Source: Hysterium pulicare CBS 123377
Lineage: Eukaryota > Ascomycota > Dothideomycetes > Hysteriales > Hysteriaceae
Length of the DNA: 21,567 bases
Reading direction: 5' to 3'
Assembly (NCBI GenBank): GCA_000467715.1
Contig: AJFK01000808.1
Location: 1 to 21,567, forward strand
Shown here: one piece after another, positions 10,290 to 20,570 of the stretch
Position numbering within the stretch: the first letter of the stretch is position 1
Layout: each line of letters opens with the position of its first letter
Translations under genes and position numbers: made by a program
Notes under the pieces: generated by a model
What the model saw: the letters and a program-made list of their open reading frames with translations, nothing else
Databases searched by the model: none
What the model was told of the DNA's origin: nothing

Positions 10290-10715
10290 TCAGTCCTGAA
10301 CTCTCCTTCGTCTCTCTCGCTTCGTTTCGATCTCCCGTTTCGGCTGCTCATCTTGCTTCTCCTCCTTCCTTGCCAGCCTATCTTTCCCAGCTCCACATTT
10401 CATCTCATATTCACTCAAGCACTGATCCGCGCAGTGTTGATAGTCGTTCGTCAATCTGAGAGTCTCGCGATCCATGGACCTCTTCATGCACTCTTCAACA
10501 CATGGCTCTGCTTTTAGATGAAGAGCGCAGCAGACGCCGCTGCCGATGCCCGGCGCACAGAATGATGATTCGGGAGGGGCAGGTTCCGTTTGTAATATTG
10601 AAGATAAGGATTGTAAAAGAGAGTGCGGTTTCCATGAGGAGAATGGGATGCCGTTGTAGTAGAATGATGCTGCAAGCAAAAAGAAAGCCAAGAGAAATCT
10701 GCTTGGTCGATTCAT
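10290..10715 (-). CDS. Small cysteine-rich secretory-pathway protein, uncharacterised
   Basis: This intronless gene encodes 141 aa. Residues 1-20 (basic start, then FLLAFFLLAASFYY) form a signal peptide or a type II signal anchor. A compact cysteine region follows with eight Cys at 53, 62, 63, 72, 76, 95, 99 and 107. The motifs run FCAPGIGSGVCC, then CVEEC, then CADQC, so there are two CX3C pairs separated by 18 residues inside predicted helices. The tail (about 110-141) is highly charged, rich in Lys, Arg and Glu, and probably helical or disordered. The clean cysteine spacing and intact frame argue for a real protein. My impression is that similar proteins exist across filamentous ascomycetes without a known function, but I cannot search to confirm this. 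The eight cysteines could form four disulfides in the secretory lumen. The twin CX3C spacing recalls small Tim proteins, but the hydrophobic N-terminus does not fit that family. It could also be an effector-like secreted protein. Confidence 0.72.
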   Translation of the reverse strand: MNRPSRFLLAFFLLAASFYYNGIPFSSWKPHSLLQSLSSILQTEPAPPESSFCAPGIGSGVCCALHLKAEPCVEECMKRSMDRETLRLTNDYQHCADQCLSEYEMKCGAGKDRLARKEEKQDEQPKREIETKRERRRRVQD

Positions 10716-13700
10716 GGCTTGCTACTGTGATGTTGATGGATGAAGTTGAAATGTTGCGGCAGTCATATGAAAGGATTCCAGATGGGTTATCGGTGAATAA
10801 AATGTCGACGCTGAAGATTGTAGCGAGTCGAAACGCAGGGCCTTCGTCGATAATATCGTGTTCATCCGCCTTCATCTAATTTCTGGAAAAGGAAGACTAA
10901 ATATTTAGAAAGATAGTATCTCAAAGAAGCGAGGATTTTGAGAGATTTGGCAACGCAGGATTCCAGCACCGTACCACAGCTTAGCTTTTATCGGGAAGGA
11001 TCCGGTAACATAAGCGCCAAGATAGAGTAGGCAGATCAGGGCCGCTGATTCTGATCGCCGTTCAAAAACGCTCATATGCTAGAAAGACAAATCAAGCGCC
11101 CTAACGAAATCCGACTGTGCTGCGAGGAACCGTGTAAGAATTGATAGGAAGAACACTTGCAAGTAAAGAGATATTCTTGCGAAGCGCATAGCAGCGAAGC
11201 CCTAAGGAGAAAAGCAACGAAAGTAGCGTCTCGTATTGAGAAGTTGGACGTCGGAAGGATCAAAATCACGAACTATTCAGCCAATCAGAGAAAAGCATCA
11301 ATACTTTAGTTCGCATCCCGAACCCGTGGCTGAGCCGGTCATTCGTTAATGGTGTCAGCTGTAGCATGAAACGGGTCTCTGCTGTCCGCGTTGCTGGGCT
11401 AAAAATAATTGATCTCGCAAAATGACTGGAATTGAGAGTGTTCTCGCGGGATGAAATAGGCTGCGCTACATGGCACCCAAACAGGCGAAACGCGACTTTC
11501 GGTATAGACGAAGGTGTCTTTGCTGCTTCATATCATGAATAAAGATGCCGAATAGTTTCTTCGACTTTCGAATTGAAATCTCGAGGCATGTTGTGGGGTT
11601 TCAGGTTCAGCCACTGTCGAACGAGAAGGTTGTCGGGCCGATTGGAATTCTGATGCAGATCCGCATAGACCTCCATGAAAAAAAACTCAGCCTTACATCC
11701 TAACTCTTTACGCTCAAGCTTTTGATACTCTGGGCAAAAGTCTCGTGTAAACCTGTATATGGCAAGGGCGAAGTCGCAGTTGAAAATAGGAGTTCGTAGG
11801 CGACAGTGTAACGCCGCTAGAAGGTCGTTTGTTACGTGACACGAATTGTGAAGGATAGTATGCCCACGCCAAAGATGTCAAGAGACGTCTGAACAAAGTT
11901 TAAGTGGGATCGAACCGTGACCTTGTTAATTTTCGCCAAAAGGAACGTTTAATGACCTACTTTCAGGATTCAGGACGTCTCCACGTGCGGTTAATAAACA
12001 GCGATATTAAGGCTGAGAACCGAGAACCCGGTTTCTGAACCTGCACCCTGTCACCTTTCTTCCTCTCGCCATGTTTTTGTAACTCTCTTACTTCTCCTCG
12101 TATGGCACATCTCGCGAATGCGAAACTAGATGTCTTTGCCATCTGGCTCCCTTAGCGCACCTCCAAGCATGGTCAACCGTTGTTGGGACGATCCTTCGCG
12201 CCGTTTGCTAATATCTCATCAGCCATAGAGAAGTCAAAGCGAACGACAACATCTGGCGAGCTTCGTCGGTTTGTGAGATTCCCCTTCAGAGTCGCCAAGA
12301 GGAGCTCCGTTCCTCGGCTGGGCGATGGAGACTGAACGAATGATCGGACACATGTAAGGCTCTATCTCCACACGTTTCTCCTTTCTTCGTCCCAACTATC
12401 TTCACAAACGTGTTTGTGCTTATCCGAGGATCATAAACCGAGGTTATTGAGCTGAATTTCCACGACAATGAACGTGGAATACAGTTTCGCTGACATTAAT
12501 GCCGATCCCTTGTCTAGAAGTTTGAATGGAACCGTACATGGTAGTAGTATAAGCGAAACCTGAGCCAAACGACCAATCCCCTAGGCAGCTAAGGCTCAAG
12601 ATATCCAGGTAACTAAGTACGGCACTCCCAGAAAGGACGAATCCACTAGAGACCTATACTATCGCGGTTGTGCTAAGAGAAGAGCTAAATTTGAAAACTG
12701 CTAATTGGATAGGAGGGACTCATCAGAGAGAAGTTAGGAAAGGATACGATAATCAACCGGAGTCGGTGCTGTATTAAATATATGGTATTGCCTAGCTTAT
12801 ACTCATTGGAAGGTGGGGTCCGCAGTCTAAGGTATGTATTGTCTGATCGACCAACCTTTTAAAATGCTGACCGAGGAGCGTGCCGATAAATCGCCGACTG
12901 GAAACTGCATCGGCAAACGAGAATATGCAGCCAAAGGGCAATGAACACTTCCAGCTTCCTGCCAAGGACCCTGTATAAGCTCCTTTACAATATCATCGGA
13001 CGTTAGGTTAGATGCCCAATGGCTTTCGAAAGCCCATGGTAACATAGCTTGAAAGAAAGGAGCTATGCGATAGTTTGATGATAAGACAAGTATGGGGTAA
13101 GTTCCCCAGCAATGCTTTGTAAAGCAATAATGGAAACAGTGCATCTAGCTTACCATAATTCATAGATGCGATAGAACGGTCCATGGTTAACTATCATGTC
13201 ACGTGTATGAGCCCAAACCTGGGGCTTTGAAGGAGATGTAGTTAAATGTTGCGGGGAGTGGCAATGGTAAGTCGATCCCCGGGTATCTTGAACTATGAGT
13301 GGGTTGAACATGTCCGTAGGTGAATGGTAGTCGCACGCCTTATTCTCCTTTTAATCAGTTGATGCATTAGAGGTCAGTATGTCCGCGATTACCTGCATAC
13401 GGAAATATCACCGGTTCTTCTAAGGTTGCTACCGTGCTCTTTGCGAAGTGCGGTGAAGCTATCCCAAGTCTCCATCAGGGTAGCAGCGCCGTCCCGCGAT
13501 ATAAGACATGGATGCCCGACGTGCCGCTTCTTAGATGCTTAAGACGGCAAAAATATGTCACCCTACCTTTCTTAGCTTGTTAGAGAATTCGGACGGTGGT
13601 GGAGCACAGTGCGCGTTCCTGACCGAAGTCGGCTAGAGCTTCTGATTTAACCAACGGGCCGGCCAGAGGGGACGGCAGTTCGTTCCTTGCCGAGATCGTG

Positions 13701-14326
13701 CCGAGGTTGGTTTTCTGCTCACCTTTCCATCAAGTTTACTCCAGCTCTACAAGAACTCTACGATGACGCCCAAGAAATGTCACTAGACGACAAATTCATG
13801 CCTTCCGCTCAACTTTATCGATTCTCCCTTGTTGAGAAGACGATGCCGTCCCCAATAACGATCAGCATATAGATTAGGTGTGCTTAAAAGTCCACCCCTA
13901 ACCATCTCCGTTAGCCCACGGTTCTTCTACGGCTGCTCAATCGGGCTATCCCCGTTAAAAGAATGGAGACCGACTTACCCCAGTTGGTTCAACCAGACGG
14001 CGACAATGACACCTGAAAACGGGCCATTTCGAGAGTCATGAAAGACCCCAACCCATCCGTTGCAGACCCAAAACCAGACAGATCTACATCTTCCATGCCC
14101 TCCCTCAGCACTAAATAGACCTTATAAGACCATCGACAAGGTATCGTCCAAAAGATATGGCTAAATTCATATTTACGTGCCTGACCCAGCATTGTCGATC
14201 AACAGCCCCCATGGTGGTTATTCCCGTCTCCTTGCACATGGGAATCCGAGCACCTGCAAATCATAAATCCTTCCTGAGATCCTCCTTCGTGCCAATATTC
14301 ACCTCAGACGTTTGAGATCTATCAGC
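10716..14326. other. Gene-poor 3.6-kb stretch with possible relics
   Basis: No frame here has a domain I recognise. The longest is a 105-codon minus-strand frame at 12827-13144 (segments such as LTSDDIVKELIQGPWQEAG look protein-like), with no good neighbouring exons. Shorter frames at 13687-13872 (plus) and 13989-14192 (minus) also look partly protein-like but are isolated. A pyrimidine-rich tract at about 12045-12105, followed by an ATG with a 17-codon frame, resembles a promoter without a gene behind it. The first 200 bp hold the promoter of the minus-strand cysteine-rich gene, and the last few hundred that of the SAT4-type gene. Degraded genes or an old inserted element could explain the stretch, but I see no terminal repeats. 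Confidence 0.4.
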
Positions 14327-15688
14327 ATGGTTGAAAATCGAGGACCCGAACTCCAGGCTGTGTGCTCTGCATTTGTCTCTACGGCATTTGTGGCCACGGT
14401 ACTGAGATGCTACGTTCGAATCCGGCTTGTGAAAAACTTTGGGCCAGATGATTACTTCATGGTTATTGCAACAGTATGTGCACTCCAGCCTCCGACTCTA
14501 TTGGACTGCCGCTTACCTACTAATCAGTTAACTCATGTTATGTTCGCAACATGTGCAATTGGTGGCATTCACTACGGAACCGGACGGCACATGACAGACC
14601 TAACCCCGGAAGAAATCTACAAGGCATTGCGTGTATGTTTCCAATATTCATTTCTCTATAGCACCACAGCTTGCTCATTGGGTTCGTAGTATTGGTGGTT
14701 ATGCTATGTCGCGTACTGCCTCACCATGATTGCCGCTAAGATATCCATCGGTATATTCTTGCTTCGGATCTCCATCAGCAAATTGCATCATTGGATAATA
14801 TACACAGTCATGACCTTGACAGTACTTACCGGACTGGTGTTCTTCTTCGTCACACTGTTTCAATGCTCTCCGATCTCATTTTTCTGGAACCGCAATCAGC
14901 CAGGGACTTGCGTCAACGTCAACATTATCATGGGTCTTACGTATCTATACGGTAGTATCAGTGCCATATGTGACTTTACTTTTGGAATTCTGCCCATCTT
15001 CCTTGTCTGGAATCTCAATATGGGCCGAAAGACCAAGATCGCTTTAGTGCCTATTCTCAGCATGGCTTGCATGTAAGAAACATTCTCCAAAAACATCTCG
15101 TAAACAGTGCACTAACTAAGATCACAGTGCCAGCACCGCTGTCCTTGTCCGCATGGCCTACATCAAAGATTTCAAGAGTGATGATTTCCTCTGTACGTAT
15201 CCCCTCACATTTCTTCATCACGAATTTTACTGACAATAACACCAGATGCAACAGTCGACATCGCAATCTGGTCCGACACCGAACAAGGTCTCGCCATCAC
15301 CGCCGGCAGCCTCGCGACTCTCCGCCCCCTTTTCCGAATCATAAGCGACAAACTGGGCCTCTCCACCCCCGCCGCCAGCGCCGCCCGCAAAAACCCCAGC
15401 TACGGCAACCGTCTAAGCACCGAAGAACAAGAACGAAGTCGAAGGAGACGCCGAGGCCCCTTCAGCATGCAAACTGATGCGCTAGACGAGGAATACCGCC
15501 TTGGAAACGTCAAGCCTATCCAGCTGCCGGATACTTTCAATGATGATAAGGATGGCTGGAGGGTGCAGGTGGCGGGGGATAATGAGAGCGAAGAGGAATT
15601 GCATTCGAAGGAGGGTGGGACGCCTGGTATGAGGTTTGGAAGCTTGAGGGATTTTCCTGGGTCGAGACCTGCGAGTTCGGTGGTTTGA
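14327..15688 (+). CDS. SAT4 / rhodopsin-domain integral membrane protein (PTH11-like class)
   Basis: Five exons: 14327-14473, 14528-14632, 14690-15072, 15128-15192 and 15246-15688. Introns are 53-57 nt: GTATGT, GTATGT, GTAAGA and GTACGT donors, with CTAAT, CTAAC and CTGAC branch points. The coding length is 1143 nt, giving 380 aa, with all phases closing. The protein has seven predicted helices, typical of the fungal rhodopsin-domain (SAT4) family, thought to act as membrane sensors or GPCR-like receptors, though the biochemical role of most members is unknown. Family marks are RCYVRIRLVKNFGPDDYFM in the first loop, GGIHYGTGRHM, YWWLCYVAYCLTMIAAKISI, QCSPISFFW (Cys143 to Trp150) and DIAIWSDTEQGLAITAGSLA (from Asp238) before the last helix. 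The cytosolic tail from about 290 is charged, with an RRRRRR-like basic run and acidic Ser-rich segments. There is no N-terminal CFEM cysteine domain, so it is not a full PTH11-type receptor. The ATG at 14327 is the first in frame; a TTG at 14312 is not needed. Confidence 0.9.
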
Positions 15689-16309
15689 GCTTGTGGGTTG
15701 GATTTACGCTCGCTTTCTGTTTTCTTTGTTGAAAATAGTATTGATATCCATATGTTCAGTTTAAAGATAGTCCGGGATTCATAATCAAGTGGCTGTAGTC
15801 GTAATTGAGGTTTCATCGTTTTACGACAGGCAGTTTCTTCTCTCCGTAATCGCAGAGCTCGTTTCTAGCATCCAACTGCGGAATGGCCTCCCAAACATGT
15901 GAAATGTAAAATGGAAAAGTTATGTTGAAGACCTCAAAATATGCGGCACTGAAGTACAAGGAGGGCTCCGGCGATGATGGGGAGCGATATCGGATCTGCC
16001 AAGAGGGTGATTAGAAACCTTTATTAGGAAGTTTGTGATGGACCAAAATGCCAGCTGGAAAGATTATCATCAAGTAACATGAATCTTAGCAGAACCTCAA
16101 AGATTTTGACTAACATCTTGAACCTAACGGAGTCCACGAGAGTGAGCCCCTCACCTGAGCAGATAGCCAGCCCGCGAAAGTCTCTCGCTTACCCCGCTGG
16201 GAATGTTGCTGAGTAAACTTCCCACGTCTCAATCTTACAAGTCAAGACTCGAAACTTAACGATAGCAATCGGTATATCGAAATATCCCTAATGACTCCTC
16301 ACAAGGATC
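15689..16309. other. Intergenic between SAT4-type gene and siderophore transporter
   Basis: This stretch holds the 3' UTR of the SAT4-type gene and the distal promoter of the transporter. I see no gene. Scattered GATA cores occur (for example near 16065 and 16261) but none matches the extended iron-repressor site found just downstream. Confidence 0.45.
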
Positions 16310-16341
16310 CCAATCAGATAACTTGATTTAAGTTATCTGAT
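16310..16341. promoter_or_regulatory. Palindromic SREA-type GATA iron-repressor site with CCAAT box
   Basis: A perfect 12-bp inverted repeat (arms 16313-16324 and 16330-16341, 5-nt spacer GATTT) reads ATCAGATAACTT and its reverse complement. Each arm contains ATCAGATAA, which fits ATCWGATAA, the consensus reported for the Aspergillus SreA iron-regulatory GATA factor. A CCAAT pentamer at 16310-16314 overlaps the left arm and could bind the CCAAT complex that works with HapX under iron starvation. The element lies about 360 bp before the ATG of the siderophore transporter. I noticed no other exact ATCWGATAA in either orientation when scanning the window by eye. The site is seen directly; repression by iron is inferred from the family and the downstream gene. 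Confidence 0.7.
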
Positions 16342-16521
16342 CCGCTTTTAGCGCAATCAGGTCTTAGAAGCCCACAGATGGATGACACGAAGGAGCGCCA
16401 TCCTCCAGCCATCATTCCTACCCTCGGGCGACGTTGCTTAGCTGCCGTGATTCCAACCCGTAGTATTTCAACATATAGTCAAGTATGACTCGACGTCCGC
16501 CGTTGCTCCGGCCTCGGATTC

Positions 16522-16704
16522 ATGCATCCACGCCGCTCGACTGGTACGCAGCATATTCTAGTCCTGCTGGGTACACGAGAGACCTCAAAGTCTTCTTATA
16601 CCCACTCTACCGAAGTTCCTCTGGTAGGCTTGTTGCTTCTACTAGCTCTTCTTAACCCATTATTTGTCGAACTTCCTCACGCTTTACGACTGAGGAAAGC
16701 CTGA
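16522..16704 (+). other. Upstream ORF overlapping the transporter start codon
   Basis: An ATG at 16522 opens a 60-codon frame that includes a hydrophobic stretch (VPLVGLLLLLALLNPLFVEL). It ends in TGA at 16702-16704, sharing its last base with the transporter ATG (TGATG). If the mRNA starts upstream of 16522, the uORF would be read first and the transporter would need reinitiation or leaky scanning. Transcription may instead start inside it, in which case the overlap is chance. No family resemblance is evident. Confidence 0.25.
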
Positions 16705-18757
16705 TGGCTACTCATTCCCAAAATGATAGAATTTCAGAGGAAATGGTTGAGTCGGAGACAATTGCTATCTTGACGAAGAGCGACTCCCGTAATTTCAACA
16801 ATGTAGAGAACTATCACACGATTTCTTCACGAGATATCGAAGGCGAAATGCAGACGATTGGATCTGTGACGAGCGTATGGACTAAACGATCACTTTTGGC
16901 CGCATACGCAAGGTAGGTTGCTATCACTCAACCATCAGCATGAAGATATTAACGCCTTTTAGCATCTTTCTGGTGTTCTTCGTGCACTCATTAGATCAGC
17001 AAACCACAGGCAATCTCACTGCATACGTCACAAGCGACTTCGCCCTGCATTCCCTCGTTCCCACTACATCCGTCGTCTCTTCTATTGTCGGTGGTGTCGT
17101 AAAGCTACCTATTGCTAAGCTCCTGAATGTACGGGGAAGGACTGAAGGATATGTTGTGATGGTCTTCTTATGCACTTTAGGTCAGCTTTCCGTTTTAAGG
17201 GCTTAGGTACCGCACTTACTGACAGGTACGAGGGCTTATATTAATGACCGTCTGCCACAATGTGGAGACTTACGCAGCAGCACAAGTGGTCTATCAAATC
17301 GGCTCCAACGGTATGGTGTACGTTCTCGACATCTTCATCGCAGATACCTCGAGCCTTCGGAATCGCGGATTATTGTGGGCTTTCGGATCTTCACCGTACA
17401 TTGCCACAACTTTCATTGGCCCGAACCTAGCTCAGAGGTTCTATACTGAGGCATCATGGCGGTGGGCATTTGGTGCTTTTGCTGTCCTTATGCCGGTTGT
17501 TTCGATCCCGGTATCACTAATATTTCACCTTCATGAACGGAGAGCGGCGAAGACGGTTGGTAGTTGGAAGTCTTGCTATGGCCGAACTTGGATACAGTCT
17601 CTCGGGTACTATGTCATTGAGTATGATGGTCAGTATATTCAGTGTTCTATCGCAGTTGGGCCGTCCTGATCTCTTGTCTCTAGTACCTGGCTTGGTCCTC
17701 ATATGTACGAGCGGGACCTTGTTACTGCTGCCCTTCTCACTGGCGAGCTATCAGACACATGAATGGCAAAGCCCACTCATCATAGGAATGATATCTATCG
17801 GGAGTGTCCTGCTTATCACCTTCGTCGTGTACGAGAAGCTTCTAGCGCCCAAGTCATTCATTCCATTCGATCTTTTACATGATCGTACCGTTCTGAGTTC
17901 TTGCTTCTTGTCTGCAATACTATTCATTAGCTTCTAGTAAGTGGATATTCCTTCGATGTTCGAGGTTATACGCTAACGAGGTTCCTCAGCTGCTGGGACG
18001 GTTATTTCGCTTCGTACTGCCAGGTCGTTTGGGATCTTAGCATCAGGGATGCAGGGTACATGAACAGCATCTATGGTCTTGGATCATGTTTTTGGTGTCT
18101 CGTAGTTGGATGGTACGGACCATTTCCAAGTTCAATCTGTCTCTCTGTCTATCTTAGTCTCGCTGGTCAGGATCATGACTTACCAACACCACCAGGGTCA
18201 TCCGCAAATGGGGCCGCTACAAGCCTCTCGCCCTCATCGCCGTCCCAACAATGATGCTAGGCGCTGGCCTCATGATCTATCTCCGACAACCACATACCCC
18301 AATCCTCTTCGTCGCGCTAAGCCAACTCCTCATGGCCTTCGCTGGTGGCACCCTGGTCGTCTGCGAACAAATCGCCGCCATCGCAAGATCCACACCCGAT
18401 ACCATCGCGCCCATTCTCGCACTCCTCGGTCTATTCTCCAATATCGGTGGAGCGCTTGGATCGACTGTTTCTGGGGCCATCTGGACAAATACGGTGCCGA
18501 TTTACTTGAGAGAAGCGTTACCAGAGCATTTGAAGAATGAAACGAATGCTATTTATGCGAGTTTGGAAACTCAGCTGAAGTTCCGGATGGGGAGTCCGGA
18601 GAGAGAAGCGGTTATTTATGCCTATGGGGTGGCGCAGAAGAGGATGTGTATTGCGGCTACTGCGATTTTGGGACTTGCGGTTGTGGCTGTGACGGTTTGG
18701 GATGATGTTGATGTGAGGGATGAGACGTGGTTAAAGGAGGAATGCGAAGATGATTGA
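16704..18757 (+). CDS. MFS siderophore-iron transporter (Sit1/MirB-like)
   Basis: Six exons: 16704-16912, 16963-17180, 17233-17628, 17684-17936, 17990-18112 and 18196-18757. Introns are 50, 52, 55, 53 and 83 nt (donors GTAGGT, GTCAGC, GTCAGT, GTAAGT, GTACGG). The coding length is 1761 nt, giving 586 aa. Every junction keeps frame and restores family-typical text such as YCWDGYFASYCQVV and GWVIRKWGRYKPL. Proteins of this family import ferric siderophores by proton symport at the plasma membrane or in vesicles. A cytosolic N-terminus of about 68 residues precedes SLDQQTTGNLTAYVTSDF in helix 1 (from Ser79). Other family marks are GGVVKLPIAKLLNVRGRTEG (motif A region), CHNVETYAAAQVVYQIG, LDIFIADTSSLRNR, SPYIATTFIGP, WRWAFG and KSFIPFDLLHDRTV. 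Helix count is consistent with 14. An extracellular loop near the C-terminus carries LPEHLKNETNAIY before the final helix. The paired SREA-type sites upstream support iron-repressed expression. The substrate siderophore cannot be told from sequence, and no biosynthetic gene lies in the window. Confidence 0.92.
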
Positions 18758-20337
18758 TTATAAGTCAATGGTAGGTGTTATGTACCATTTTTAATGACCG
18801 TAGAAGGAATAAGAGCATCGTCCATTATGGAGCATTGGTTACGTGGCTTTAGACCGTTTATCATGGGTGCAGCTTACTGATTGAGGATGTGGTAGGAAGT
18901 GGAAATAGAAGAAGCGTAGAACTCAGAGGCAAAGAGCACTACTGAAGTCCTAATGATCAGGAGTTGGAGTGATGGTGAACGCCGGGAAACGAGCAGCGAT
19001 TCTATGCGCTACTCCCAATCGAGATGCCAAGCTCCGGTTACCAGCCTCCTCTGTGCGCTCTTCAACCACTCTCTTTCATCCTCAATACATGCCATTGGAT
19101 TTCCTAATGTCTACTCAGTCCTTGATGCCAGACTTGTGGTCTAGTCCCGCCGCCTTCTGTACAGGGCATTTGCGTTAAGACAGCCTAATGAGGATCCAGT
19201 CTGCGTCGCATAGGATTTGAAATGACTGTCCCTGTCCGAGCACTCCGTTGATACATGTATGCAACCAGAAACAACCTCTTCGCCTCTGGGCAGTCTCGGC
19301 AATCTCTAGGGAATCTGCATATACGAAGAAATGCTGAGAGCGTTGAGCGGGGCGGCCAAGAAACGTTCTGTCGCAGGTTGGTCGGAATGGGCGGGCCAAG
19401 CCTCTTGCATCCCATCTTCGGCCTGGTGTCAAACCTCACCTCAACTACCATCTGAAGCTTTTCAGCAGCTAATACAGATATCGTCTCGGCCCAGAGCTTC
19501 TACTGACGAAGCCCATACTTCTCTACTAGCCTTCCTTGACTTGGCTTTCTTCTTGTCTTCCTTATGCAGGATCTCCTACTTTTCCACTTCCAGATCCCAC
19601 GCCACTTGAAACATTTTGGACTCTTTCAGAGGCAAATATCTCTCCCTACCTTTCTACTTGGCTAATTTTAACGAGGAGTCTTGACTCTTGTTATCCACTG
19701 CAGGTGAAAGCGTGCGCGTCTTTCCTCTCAATCTATTCATATCACAGCTTGGCTATATATTTCTCTTGGCGCCCTAAGTCATTTTGAGGAGATGCTTGAT
19801 CGATTAAGAAACGTTCAGTGATCTACGACTTGTCCTCATGCGCATAATCTTGTACCTTCGTGTGTCCACTCTTCAAAATGAACTTCTGTCGGTGGCAACT
19901 AGTTCGGCACTTTCTACACAATCTCTCCAAACAAGCTCTCCAAATGGTGAGAAACTTCCGACGATATCCTAGAAGTAAAAGATGTGAAGCATACATCTTA
20001 GCCGCTTTCTTAGAAACAAACATCAACTTCGCGCAGACATTGGCCATATTCAAGGCCTCATACGGCAGATCTCCATGCGCCGAAACAGTCCTAGCCCCTT
20101 GGCTGCGACAGAGGAAACGCTGCGAGAATCTTGGCCGAGATGCTCGAGACCTCGGGCGCCTGCCTCTCCGCCTTGTATTCACTACTTGACGCTGGGGGGA
20201 GGAAGGTCTTGTACCTAGCTTGGCCCGGCCTCACAGAAGTTTCAACAACACCTTAAAACAGCGGGACTAGCTTGGCGGGGGGTGCCGCGCCAATGATCTG
20301 GAATGCCACCTGAATGCTAGACCCATCAGAAGGTCCC
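18758..20337. other. Intergenic, no supported gene
   Basis: About 1.6 kb between the transporter and the promoter of the secreted-protein gene. The longest frame is 109 codons at 19860-20189 (plus); it is Arg/Leu/Cys-rich with no motif or splice support. Overlapping frames on both strands at 19175-19460 look equally random. A 10-bp direct repeat CTAGCTTGGC occurs at 20215-20224 and 20267-20276, within the promoter of the next gene; its meaning is unknown. Confidence 0.45.
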
Positions 20338-20344
20338 ATAAAAG
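20338..20344 (+). promoter_or_regulatory. TATA-like box of the small secreted protein gene
   Basis: The string CATAAAAGG lies about 230 bp before the ATG at 20571. A pyrimidine-rich stretch follows at about 20360-20430 (CTTTTGTCTTTCTCTTCTGT onward), the usual arrangement around a fungal transcription start. That would give a leader of about 200 nt. Also CT-rich and free of obvious structure is 20480-20530. Confidence 0.4.
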
Positions 20345-20570
20345 GACGTTGCAGGACTTCAACTTTTGTCTTTCTCTTCTGTAGTCCGGCCACTCATACC
20401 TTCACTTCTCACCCGATATTCTAATCGTTGCTCTCTGTCGCCGGGCGATAGACTTTTGTCAATCTTTTCAAGTCCTTTAGAAGATCACGTAGCGTTTCTA
20501 TTCTTCTTTCTTCAACCAACTTGTCATTCTCTACCAGTCGTAGCCAAAAGTCTATAATCCACCAACCACC

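Noticed and set aside
11895-11935. GGTTCGATCCC on the minus strand, a tRNA B-box match
   Set aside because: The T-stem does not pair, no A-box or acceptor stem is found at the right distance, and no cloverleaf can be drawn.
12827-13144. 105-codon minus-strand frame, considered as a fragment of an oxidoreductase or hydrolase
   Set aside because: No catalytic or cofactor motif, no matching exons on either side, and no family I can name.
17181-17232. Alternative 3' splice site at 17225 (GACAG) in the transporter
   Set aside because: It would put the next exon out of frame; the AG at 17231-17232 restores LGLILMTVCHNVE.
20215-20276. 10-bp direct repeat CTAGCTTGGC, with a similar AGCTTGGCC near 3420
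   Set aside because: Too short and too few copies to call an element; noted only in the intergenic entry.
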